Assembly: GCA_002840555.1 (NCBI GenBank)
Contig: PHBJ01000010.1
Coordinates: 1-64,000, forward strand
Source of the DNA: Deltaproteobacteria bacterium HGW-Deltaproteobacteria-13
Lineage (GTDB): Bacteria; Desulfobacterota; Syntrophia; Syntrophales; Smithellaceae
DNA length: 64,000 nucleotides
Reading direction: 5' to 3'
Shown here: positions 34,824 through 42,187 of the stretch, piece by piece
Layout: every line of letters begins with the position of its first letter
How positions within the stretch are numbered: the first letter of the stretch is position 1
Translations under genes and position numbers: made by a program
Notes under the pieces: generated by a model
The model's input: the letters and a program-made list of their open reading frames with translations, nothing else
Databases searched by the model: none
Told to the model about the DNA's origin: nothing

Positions 34824-34916
34824 ATGAAAAAAGAATATGAAAAACCTGAACTTGTAATCTACGAAGATCTTTCAGATGTAACGACCGGTCTTGCTGCAAG
34901 TGCTCCGCCGGATTAA
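34824..34916 (+). CDS. RiPP precursor peptide 4 (SAP type)
   Basis: This is a 30-residue gene. Leader MKKEYEKPELVIYEDLSDVT; core TGLAASAPPD. It begins the second subfamily, whose cores contain an AxSAxP-like string in place of VSG. Its upstream spacer still belongs to the VSG-type unit, so the subfamily boundary is inside the coding region, as a recombination event would leave it. Confidence 0.8.
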   Translation: MKKEYEKPELVIYEDLSDVTTGLAASAPPD

Positions 34917-35046
34917 AATGTAAGATTCTGTTTTTTATTCGGACAACCAATACAGGAGGTTTAAGCCCCTGCATTGATTGTAAGTAAATTGGAAAGCTTT
35001 GGCTCTTTGTTGTAAATGATATCACAAAGTAAAAGGATGAATGAGC

Positions 35047-35136
35047 ATGAAACAAGACTATGAGAAACCTGAGCTTGTAATCTACGAAGATCTTCAGGAT
35101 GTAACGGCCATTCTTGCAAGTGCTCCGCCAGAGTAA
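35047..35136 (+). CDS. RiPP precursor peptide 5 (SAP type)
   Basis: This is a 29-residue gene. Leader MKQDYEKPELVIYEDLQDVT; core AILASAPPE. An in-frame ATG six bases earlier (35041) is possible, but the conserved leader begins at 35047; the AAAGGA site is 10 bases before it. The 130-bp spacer on either side is a duplicated unit (TCGGACAA-CAATACAGG...). Shortest core of the six. Confidence 0.8.
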   Translation: MKQDYEKPELVIYEDLQDVTAILASAPPE

Positions 35137-35266
35137 ACTGCAAGATTCTGTTTCTTATTCGGACAATCAATACAGGAGGTTTAAGTCCCTGCATTGAATG
35201 TAAGTAAATTGGAAAGCTTTGGCTGCCTGTTGTAAATGATATCACGAAGCAAAAGGATGAATGAGC

Positions 35267-35359
35267 ATGAAACAAGACTATGAGAAACCTGAACTTGTAA
35301 TCTACGAAGATATTTCGGACGTAACGGCCGGTACTCAGGTAAGCGCTTCGCCAAATTAA
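35267..35359 (+). CDS. RiPP precursor peptide 6 (SAP type)
   Basis: This is a 30-residue gene. Leader MKQDYEKPELVIYEDISDVT; core AGTQVSASPN. Its core mixes VSA with SP and looks intermediate between the two types. It is the last gene of the array, 82 bp before the convergent HPr-kinase-like gene. Confidence 0.8.
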   Translation: MKQDYEKPELVIYEDISDVTAGTQVSASPN

Positions 35360-35441
35360 GAAAATTTAAGGCTCTGCTTTTAACGGGCGTCCGAATTCAG
35401 AAAGTTTGCATTCGGGCATTGAGCGTTATCGTGTTATTTCA

Positions 35442-36434
35442 TCAAATTGTTTCCGCCAGTTCCTCTATCTTCGCCGCAAAATCATCCATATCTGTTCCGA
35501 ACTTAACAAGCCGGCACTCGATATTTTCGACCATTTCCATAATAAAATCAAACTTGGCGGCCCTGAATTGAGGGCTCACGGCGGTTATTGTTACAGGGAA
35601 AAGGCCTCCCGCAAGCTTTATCGGGTTAATGGCTCTCACCTCCGTTTTGGGAAGACCTGTCTGTTCCAGCATGCACAAAACCTTCAGAGGCGCCCGGTTT
35701 TGCCACGCGGAGGCTTTTGATCCGCCCAGCTTCAAATAGTGTTCCCCGGCTATGACATCATATTCAGGACACGAACCCGGCTTAGCAAAGAATCTCGATA
35801 TGACATCATACCGCACTTTAATAATATCCGAAATGGATCCTGCCGAGTATCCCGCCTCTTTAAATATAAACAACTTTTCATCAGTCAGTATGGGCATCCC
35901 TTTCTGCATAAGGGCAAAGGCTGCCGTCGATTTGCCGGCCCCGGAGTTGCCCGTGAAGGCGATCCCTTTCCCCCCGACCGAGGCGCAGGAGGCGTGCATG
36001 GAGAAAATACCCCTTGATGTTAAAAGTTTGTCTAAAGGGTAGTCGGCAAAAAGATATTTCTGGTACGTGGGGAGCATGGCCTCGCTGCACAGCATTGATA
36101 CAGCGCTGCCTTTGTCATAATCGAGCATAATGCGCCCGACGCCGGCATAGTCCGTCCATTGCCTGAGTCCGTCGATGTAAGTCGAGAAATCAAAGTTCTG
36201 ATTTGTAATAATAATGCCGCTTCTGGTTTTGTATTCTTCGGCAGGCAGTTCAAGAAGCTTCTCCATCCCTTCACGGTCAACCCCTGTGATTTCAAGGGTA
36301 AGTTCCGGCGTTTTTGATCCTTCGAACGGGGGCATTGCATACCATGAGCGCATATCCTTTAAGCAGGGAGCCCAATCTCCGAAAATCCTTAACGGCTTGT
36401 CGAACGCGTTAAATGTGTACGAATAATTCTTCAC
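35442..36434 (-). CDS. HPr-kinase-like protein (RiPP-associated)
   Basis: This 330-residue protein starts at GTG 36434, seven bases after the pqqD-like stop. The Walker A GNSGAGKST (162-170) and the ILTDEK motif ~20 residues on are those of HPr kinase/phosphorylase-type P-loop folds. Stand-alone HprK-like proteins of this kind are common in lasso and related RiPP clusters, where some phosphorylate the C-terminal Ser of the precursor. Third gene of the NTase-PqqD-HprK set on the minus strand. No HPr protein is seen nearby, which argues against a carbon-control role. Confidence 0.88.
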   Translation of the reverse strand: MKNYSYTFNAFDKPLRIFGDWAPCLKDMRSWYAMPPFEGSKTPELTLEITGVDREGMEKLLELPAEEYKTRSGIIITNQNFDFSTYIDGLRQWTDYAGVGRIMLDYDKGSAVSMLCSEAMLPTYQKYLFADYPLDKLLTSRGIFSMHASCASVGGKGIAFTGNSGAGKSTAAFALMQKGMPILTDEKLFIFKEAGYSAGSISDIIKVRYDVISRFFAKPGSCPEYDVIAGEHYLKLGGSKASAWQNRAPLKVLCMLEQTGLPKTEVRAINPIKLAGGLFPVTITAVSPQFRAAKFDFIMEMVENIECRLVKFGTDMDDFAAKIEELAETI

Positions 36435-36441
36435 GATTTTG

Positions 36442-36708
36442 TTAATCCAAAGTTACAAGTTTGTTTTCGGTCAGTGTTTTAATCAAAGCTTCGAGATCCT
36501 TGAGGAGTCTCTCCTTCTCTACGTTGAACTCATCCAGCAGCAATGCGGAAATATCGGACAAACTTTTTGTGCCGTCTATTTTTTCCCAGAAGGCGCAGCC
36601 GACCTTATTAAGACCATAATACTTTCCGGTCACGGGATTAAGCAGCACAATCTCTCCGCGGACATTCTTCCAAATAATGTCCGGATTCTTTTTAGGAATT
36701 CTCTCCAT
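36442..36708 (-). CDS. PqqD-family RRE (B1-like) protein
   Basis: This 88-residue protein is a PqqD-type RiPP recognition element: NPDIIWKNVRGEIVLLNPVTGKYYGLNKVGCAFWEKIDG forms the three-stranded sheet and wing, and the helical C-terminus (LSDISALLLDEFNVEKERLL) completes the fold. Such proteins bind precursor leader peptides and deliver them to the enzymes. The precursor leaders here carry the YxxPxL pattern typical of B1 partners. GGAG precedes the ATG by nine bases. Confidence 0.92.
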   Translation of the reverse strand: MERIPKKNPDIIWKNVRGEIVLLNPVTGKYYGLNKVGCAFWEKIDGTKSLSDISALLLDEFNVEKERLLKDLEALIKTLTENKLVTLD

Positions 36709-36767
36709 AGGGTTTATCTCCTTCTATATTATTTTACGCAAGCGTTGAATATTTTATCATCAGACGA

Positions 36768-37961
36768 TTACGCGCGTCTCCCTCGCAACAGCTGACTGCC
36801 GATTATGTAAATATTATAAACAGGCTGAAGCCATTTGGGAATCCGGACGCCGGATTCACGCCATAATATGACACCCTGCGAATCAAACAGGAAGTGGGAA
36901 ATCATCCTCAAACGGCCGGCAAGCGTTGCGGGGCAAAGCGGCATGCAGATATATGAAGCCAGCCGCGATCTTTCTTCCCGCATCAGGCAGCTTTTGTAAA
37001 AGCGATACTCACCCGGCAACATCGTGCTATCGTGCAGGAATCTGCGCCAGTTTGCCGCCCCCGGCCATGAATCGCCCATGTAATCGGCGACAAGCCGTAA
37101 ACAGACGCCCTGCAATTTGCGGCCGTCAGGTGATGCTGCCGTTTTGTATATGAATTCCCAGTCCAGATCATTGCCGTACCGCTTCAGGAAAAGGGCCAGT
37201 TCGATAAACCATCTCAGGCCGGTGTATTGATGATGAAGGGCAAAATGCAAGGCCAGATGAATAAACTGCATCTCGGGAGACAGCCTTCTTGCCGTGACGC
37301 CCCCGATTAAGACCGTGCCGGTATTTTCCCACCAGGGGAAGCCATCCAACGCCAGGTAATTATTCATAGGATAGTGTGCCCGTAAACGCCAATGCAGATC
37401 GATGTTTATTGTCAGGGCGCCGGATTTCTTCATAAAGTGCGCCTCGCCAATCAGGTCGGTCAAATTGGTAAAATCGTCCTGACCGCCCTGAAATGACGGG
37501 ATGACATAGTTTGTATAGCCTTCGGCAAGCAGATATTCGAGCGCCTTAATCCTGTCATCCGGATGAATAAGCAGGTCGATGTCACTCATGGTCCGGGAGG
37601 AAGTATCACCATATATGTCTTCCATGTAGGACAAACCCTTCAGGATGATGTTTTCCACACCCGCCGCGGATAATCCCTGCAGAATTCCCGCGCACCGGGA
37701 TTCATAAAAGACATTGTGAGCGGCAACGCGGCGGGCAGCCATCCTAAGGGTATCAACAACTTTTACCGGTATTTCCGAATCGGCTTTGGTTTGAAAAAAA
37801 AGAGCGGAAAAATATCCGGACATGCCTGTCTTTTGTATAGCCGTGATGATCGCCCGCCAATCCACATTTCGCAAGGCGGACGTTTTGCCCAAAGACGGTC
37901 CCCCTGAGTTCAAGCCGGAAACGATGGATAATATTTTTTCGTTAAGGTTTGGTTCATACAT
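36768..37961 (-). CDS. Nucleotidyltransferase family protein (RiPP-associated)
   Basis: This is a 397-residue protein. ILKGLSYMEDIYGD and RTMSDIDLLI (SDID at residues 126-129) give the metal-binding Asp pair of the nucleotidyltransferase fold (NTP_transf_5 group). Members occur next to HprK-like and PqqD-like genes in lasso and other RiPP clusters; a role in modifying the peptide or its phosphate is inferred from that position. The ATG has GGAG seven bases upstream. It is the first gene of the three-gene set. Confidence 0.88.
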   Translation of the reverse strand: MYEPNLNEKILSIVSGLNSGGPSLGKTSALRNVDWRAIITAIQKTGMSGYFSALFFQTKADSEIPVKVVDTLRMAARRVAAHNVFYESRCAGILQGLSAAGVENIILKGLSYMEDIYGDTSSRTMSDIDLLIHPDDRIKALEYLLAEGYTNYVIPSFQGGQDDFTNLTDLIGEAHFMKKSGALTINIDLHWRLRAHYPMNNYLALDGFPWWENTGTVLIGGVTARRLSPEMQFIHLALHFALHHQYTGLRWFIELALFLKRYGNDLDWEFIYKTAASPDGRKLQGVCLRLVADYMGDSWPGAANWRRFLHDSTMLPGEYRFYKSCLMREERSRLASYICMPLCPATLAGRLRMISHFLFDSQGVILWRESGVRIPKWLQPVYNIYIIGSQLLRGRRA

Positions 37962-38113
37962 TCAGGTTTCTCCGCTCATATCAGGAACAGGTAAAACTTC
38001 CATGGATAAGGCATGTTTGCGGTCGGAGTATAGGTGAAGTGTTTTTATATGTCAATGAAAGGCTCACCAGCTGCAAAAGAAGAAGGATTCCCGGGTCGCC
38101 CCTGTATTGCGTT

Positions 38114-38710
38114 TTATTTAAAAAATGTTTTCAGAACCTGCTTATTGAAATTATTCAATATATCCTTCCATTCATGTTCTTTGTCATCGAAGACAATGGA
38201 GAGAAGAGAAATACCCTCGAAGAAGGCAATCATCGAGACGCTCAATTGTTTTGCGGCTTTCTTATCCTTGATAACCTTCGCGAACTCATCCGTGACCGTC
38301 TGTTCCCATATCCTGTACATCTGCTTGAGCTTCCGGCGGACCTCCTTATTGTAGAGAGAGATTTCCCATATCTCGATGAATATTTTAGAAATATTTCTAT
38401 CGAGGGTAACCCTTTTGTTTATAAAAAGTAAAGTTTCCTCGATAAAAACTCTCTGACTGGGATATTTTTTACCGGCAGCAGAAACCCATTTGGTGAAAAC
38501 AGTTAAATATCTATCAATGATGAAATCAATATAATTGAGAAGAATATCTTCTTTGCTTTTAAAGTAATAATGAAGAACGCCATGATTGACGTTGGCTTTT
38601 TTCGCGATGTCCTTGATGGTTGTTTCAGAAAACGAAGTTGTCAAGAGGCAATCGTTAAGGGCTTCCAGTATTTGTAATTTTCTTTTTTCTTTGACGCTGA
38701 TACGCGGCAT
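38114..38710 (-). CDS. TetR/AcrR family transcriptional regulator
   Basis: This is a 198-residue protein. The N-terminal helix-turn-helix is TTIKDIAKKANVNHGVLHYYFKSKEDIL (residues ~25-50), standard for TetR. The C-terminal ligand domain is unassigned. It is divergent from the alanine dehydrogenase gene, with a 357-bp shared region that holds a promoter and a short inverted repeat, so it probably represses the catabolic cluster on the plus strand; it could also act on the RiPP genes to its 3' side. Confidence 0.9.
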   Translation of the reverse strand: MPRISVKEKRKLQILEALNDCLLTTSFSETTIKDIAKKANVNHGVLHYYFKSKEDILLNYIDFIIDRYLTVFTKWVSAAGKKYPSQRVFIEETLLFINKRVTLDRNISKIFIEIWEISLYNKEVRRKLKQMYRIWEQTVTDEFAKVIKDKKAAKQLSVSMIAFFEGISLLSIVFDDKEHEWKDILNNFNKQVLKTFFK

Positions 38711-38877
38711 AATTTTCTCTTTTTATAAAATTTGGTGTTAAAATGTTTATATCCATTCTCGTCGCGACAGCAAAACATTATCCATGATATTTAAAATTTT
38801 CACTTCACTTTATAAATAGAAAAGGGGAAAATGTAAATGAATCATTTTCAATATTTTCTATAGCCAACAATTAAAAG

Positions 38878-38905
38878 TTGACATTTGCGAAACGCGTGGC
38901 ATAAT
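38878..38905 (+). promoter_or_regulatory. Sigma-70 promoter of the alanine dehydrogenase cluster
   Basis: TTGACA (38878-38883), 16 bases, CATAAT (38900-38905). It is the best promoter in the 38711-39067 gap and points to the catabolic genes. Confidence 0.6.
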
Positions 38906-38906
38906 G

Positions 38907-38922
38907 TTAGTTGGTTGACTAA
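38907..38922. promoter_or_regulatory. Putative TetR operator
   Basis: TTAGT (38907-38911) and ACTAA (38918-38922) form an inverted repeat with a six-base centre, starting just after the -10 box. A TetR-type dimer bound here would block the initiating polymerase. Inferred from position and symmetry only. Confidence 0.4.
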
Positions 38923-38984
38923 TTATCATACATTATAACTGGCTGCATATTTTTTTGATATGACCTCTTTACAGGAGGATTCTT

Positions 38985-39041
38985 ATGGATAAAAGAATTT
39001 CATTGCAGCAGCAGGAGGCGGTGATCATCCCGGCAATTTAA
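38985..39041 (+). CDS. Short 18-codon ORF upstream of alanine dehydrogenase
   Basis: ATG at 38985 follows an excellent AGGAGG (six bases) and reads MDKRISLQQQEAVIIPAI before TAA. Twenty-six bases later the alanine dehydrogenase ATG begins. It may be a leader peptide coupled to the cluster or the remains of a lost gene. No attenuator structure was seen. Confidence 0.35.
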   Translation: MDKRISLQQQEAVIIPAI

Positions 39042-39067
39042 CCCATCATGGTTTCTGGAGATCTTTT

Positions 39068-40177
39068 ATGAAAATATCTATCCCCAAGGAAATTAAAATT
39101 ATGGAAGGCCGGGTGGCCATAACGCCGGCGGGAGTAAAAACGCTCGTAGAAAACGGCCATACGGTCTATGTCGAAAAGAACGCGGGAATCATCTCCGGTA
39201 TCGGGGACGACAAATACATCGCGTCGGGAGCGATTATTCTCGATTCAGCCGCCGACGTATGGGATGCCGCGGAAATGATCCTGAAAGTCAAAGAACCGCT
39301 GGAGCCGGAATTCAGTTTGATGAAAGAAGGCCAGATCCTCTTTACGTTTCTTCATCTTGCCGCCGACAGAACAATGACGGACAGACTTCTCAAAAAGAAA
39401 ATCATCGGAATCGCCTATGAAACGGTTCAACTGCCGGACGGCAGTCTTCCCCTCCTGGCGCCTATGAGCGAGATCGCCGGACGGCTGGCGATCCAGATGG
39501 GATGTGCCTGTCTGGAGATTAAAAACGGGGGCAAGGGGATTCTTCTGTCCGGGGTGCCGGGGGTCGCGTCCGCTAATGTAACCATTGTCGGCGGCGGCAT
39601 AGCCGGTTTGAACGCGGCTCATCTCGCGGCAGGCATTGGCGCCAGAGTTACGATTCTCGACGTCAACCTTGCCCGGCTTCGTTACCTGGAAGACATATTT
39701 CATTCCCGGGCGGTTACCCTCATGGCGAATTCAACAAACATTGAGGAAAGCTGCGCCCATGCAGACCTGATCATCGGGTCGGTGCTGATACCGGGAGCGC
39801 AGGCGCCGAAACTGATCACGCGGGATATTCTTCGAAGCATGGAAAAGGGATCCGCTCTTGTGGATATCGCGATAGATCAGGGCGGATGCGCCGAAACCAG
39901 CAAGCCCACAACGCATCTTGATCCGATTTACATTCAGGAGGGTATCGTCCACTACTGTGTTGCCAATATGCCGGGAGCGGTTCCGAGAACCTCAACATTT
40001 GCATTAACAAACGCAACGCTTCCCTACGCGGTGGCCATCGCCAACAAGGGGTACAGAAAAGCCATTGCCGACGATCCCGCGCTCGCCAGGGGGGTAAATG
40101 TCCACAAGGGAAATCTCACGTGCAGCCGGGTCGCCGAGGCTTTCTGTATGGACTATACTAAAATAGCAGCGGCATAG
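39068..40177 (+). CDS. ald: Alanine dehydrogenase
   Basis: This is a 369-residue NAD-dependent enzyme that interconverts L-alanine with pyruvate and ammonia. Signatures: MKISIPKEIKIMEGRVAITP at the start, LLAPMSEIAGRLAIQMG, the NAD-binding VTIVGGGIAGLNAAHLAAG, and NMPGAVPRTSTFALTNATLPY near the end. Length and order match the Ald family. Likely feeds nitrogen or reducing equivalents in a cluster with an aminotransferase and an amino acid permease: transamination to alanine followed by its oxidation would close the amino-group cycle. Confidence 0.96.
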   Translation: MKISIPKEIKIMEGRVAITPAGVKTLVENGHTVYVEKNAGIISGIGDDKYIASGAIILDSAADVWDAAEMILKVKEPLEPEFSLMKEGQILFTFLHLAADRTMTDRLLKKKIIGIAYETVQLPDGSLPLLAPMSEIAGRLAIQMGCACLEIKNGGKGILLSGVPGVASANVTIVGGGIAGLNAAHLAAGIGARVTILDVNLARLRYLEDIFHSRAVTLMANSTNIEESCAHADLIIGSVLIPGAQAPKLITRDILRSMEKGSALVDIAIDQGGCAETSKPTTHLDPIYIQEGIVHYCVANMPGAVPRTSTFALTNATLPYAVAIANKGYRKAIADDPALARGVNVHKGNLTCSRVAEAFCMDYTKIAAA

Positions 40178-40268
40178 GGAAGTCGCGGAGCGTTTATTAA
40201 AATACCCGGCAATTCATTATGTAAGAAATTTTTTTGGTTTGACAAATATATAATACCCTGGAGGTGGC

Positions 40269-41540
40269 ATGATGGGAAATGATCCGGCAAAAATGAAGGC
40301 GGAAGCCCTGTCCGATTTCGCGAAATTCATCGGCCCGATGAAGGTGCGAACCATGAAGGCCGCGGGACTTGACATCATCGAAGACAAACGCGAAGGTGTC
40401 AATGTCTGGGACATAACGGGGAAAAAGTATATCGACTGCCAGACCGGTTCCGGCATAATGAACGTGGGGCGGCGCAACCCGGAAATAATTTCCGCCCTGA
40501 AAAAGGCCCTCGACACCTATGATATCGGCGTTTTTCTTCTCTGTTCAAAGCCGAAAGCGGACCTCGCTAAAAAACTTGCCGGGATCGCACCGGGAGACCT
40601 GAAATGCTCCATTTTCGGCGCCGGCGGGGGTGAAGCGAATGACGCGGCGATCAAGATCGCGCGCGGCTACACCATGAAAAAGGAAATCATCTATACCGAA
40701 AAAGCCTACCACGGCCATACCGGCTTCGCGCTTTCCGCCATCGGACGTGATGCCTACAAGGAGCCATTCGAGCCGCTCATGCCGGGGTTCAAGATGGTGC
40801 CGTTTGGAGACATCGAGGCCATCAGAAAAACGATTACGGCGGATACCGCCGCGATCATCCTTGAACCGATCCAGGGCGAAGGCGGCATCAATATTCCGCC
40901 TGACGATTATCTCCCGCAGGTCCGGAAACTCTGCGATGATCATGAAATCCTGCTCATCCTCGATGAAATACAGACCGGGTTCGGGCGCACGGGAAAGATG
41001 TTCGCTTCCGAACACTGGGGTGTTGTTCCGGACATTATGACCGTCGCCAAATCGTTAGGCGGCGGCATATATCCGATTTCAGCAACCCTCTTCAAGGAGG
41101 AGATTCAGGATTTTTTCATTCCTCACCCTTTTATTCACCTCTCCACGTTCGGCGGTTCCGACCTCGGCTGCATTGTGGGCATGGCCGTTATCGACTACAT
41201 CCAAAAGTACGACCTTGCCGGTCACGCAGAATTAATGGGCGCAAGATTCAGGGCCGGGTTCGACGCGCTCCTCAAGGAATATCCGTCGCTCCTGCTCGAT
41301 GTGCGCCAGAAGGGTCTCATGATGGGCTTGCAGTATACGAATGAATCCATCGGGCCGCGGATGACGAAAAAACTTGCCGACAGGGGGGTCATCGCCATTT
41401 ACACAGGCAACGATCCGAGCATCTGCCGGCTGATGCCTCCTCTGGTGATTACGCCCGCGGAAGTTGATTTCGTTCTCGATGCTCTTTCGGACGCCATGAA
41501 AGAACTCTCCGGGGAAGCGGGCCTCGGCAAAAACGATTAA
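40269..41540 (+). CDS. PLP-dependent class III aminotransferase
   Basis: This 423-residue enzyme has the fold-type I motifs: [45 protein letters not shown] and [16 protein letters not shown] (Schiff-base Lys). GGAGGTGGC precedes the ATG. It is paralogous to the enzyme at 19075. With Ald, the APC permease and the amidohydrolase it forms a cluster that could take up and deaminate an amino acid or amine. Substrate class (omega-amino acid or diamine) is inferred from the family. Confidence 0.93.
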   Translation: MMGNDPAKMKAEALSDFAKFIGPMKVRTMKAAGLDIIEDKREGVNVWDITGKKYIDCQTGSGIMNVGRRNPEIISALKKALDTYDIGVFLLCSKPKADLAKKLAGIAPGDLKCSIFGAGGGEANDAAIKIARGYTMKKEIIYTEKAYHGHTGFALSAIGRDAYKEPFEPLMPGFKMVPFGDIEAIRKTITADTAAIILEPIQGEGGINIPPDDYLPQVRKLCDDHEILLILDEIQTGFGRTGKMFASEHWGVVPDIMTVAKSLGGGIYPISATLFKEEIQDFFIPHPFIHLSTFGGSDLGCIVGMAVIDYIQKYDLAGHAELMGARFRAGFDALLKEYPSLLLDVRQKGLMMGLQYTNESIGPRMTKKLADRGVIAIYTGNDPSICRLMPPLVITPAEVDFVLDALSDAMKELSGEAGLGKND

Positions 41541-41818
41541 CGACGAATCCCAAGGAAGTCACCCCCACCTAACCTCCCCCCTCAAGGGGGAGGAATTAAT
41601 GGGGTGACCCCAGGCAAGGGGTGGAGCATCGCTAAATTTCTCTCTCCTTCGAGGGGAGGGTTCAGGGGAGGGTGAAATACCGGATTGCCGGTTCGTCACC
41701 AACCTAACCTCCCCCCTCAAGGGGCAGGAATTATGGGGTGACCCCAAAACATAGGGAGGGATCTACAAGGTGATCCCGTAGCAGGAATTACAATTTTAAA
41801 TATTTCAGGAGGAAAGAC
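41541..41818. repeat. Tandem duplicate of a G/C-rich palindromic repeat
   Basis: ACCTAACCTCCCCCCTCAAG...GAATTAATGGGGTGACCCC occurs twice, at about 41570-41612 and 41702-41744. The first has GGGGGAGG completing the palindrome; the second has GGGGCAGG. Similar CCTCCCC-type repeats are at 25840 and 49806. The rest of the gap ends in a GGAGG site for the SCP2 gene. Confidence 0.6.
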
Positions 41819-42178
41819 ATGGCTACAAGTCAGGAAATTCTTGAAGCGCTGGCCGATTATCAGGTCCAGTGCAACGAAAACAAAAGATTGCGCAAGATGC
41901 AGCGGGACTGGTCGAAGCTCCTTCATTTCGTGGCCGAGGACACGAAAGATACATTCACCATGAATGTGGTGAATGGCGAAATCGTCTCCTTTGAAGCAGG
42001 TCTGAACGGAACGCCCGATATCATCGTCACGTCGACCAGTGAGAATTTCTGCGACATGTTCTGGGGCGACCTGAATCCCTCACAGAAATATCTTGCGGGG
42101 GAAATTCGCGTCAAGGCGAGCCAGGAAGATGTCGTCAGGCTCGATGCCATCACCATGATCATTTGGCCCGACGTATAG
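41819..42178 (+). CDS. SCP2 sterol-binding domain protein
   Basis: This is a 119-residue small lipid-binding protein. The SCP2 fold is seen in NVVNGEIVSFEAGLNGTPDIIVTSTSENFCDMFWGDLNPSQKYLAGEIRVKAS, where xxDxxxxxs and LAGEIRVKA are typical. Such proteins carry acyl chains or sterol-like ligands. It is ten bases upstream of the APC permease and has AGGAGG upstream. In this cluster it may bind the hydrophobic substrate or product; that is inference. Confidence 0.85.
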   Translation: MATSQEILEALADYQVQCNENKRLRKMQRDWSKLLHFVAEDTKDTFTMNVVNGEIVSFEAGLNGTPDIIVTSTSENFCDMFWGDLNPSQKYLAGEIRVKASQEDVVRLDAITMIIWPDV

Positions 42179-42187
42179 GAGAAACCG

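Noticed and set aside
33979-35275. Minus-strand frames of 92-125 codons across the precursor genes
   Set aside because: They are shadows of the repeated precursor units: they repeat the same way, have no ribosome binding sites and no known family.
34086-35359. CRISPR-like array (regular repeats of ~90-130 bp)
   Set aside because: The repeated parts are coding frames with ribosome binding sites and the variable parts are coding ends; spacing is irregular and there are no cas genes.
30991-37961. Ordinary lasso peptide cluster
   Set aside because: No asparagine-synthetase-like cyclase and no ABC exporter are seen, and the cores are too short and lack the Asp/Glu at position 7-9 that closes the lasso ring.
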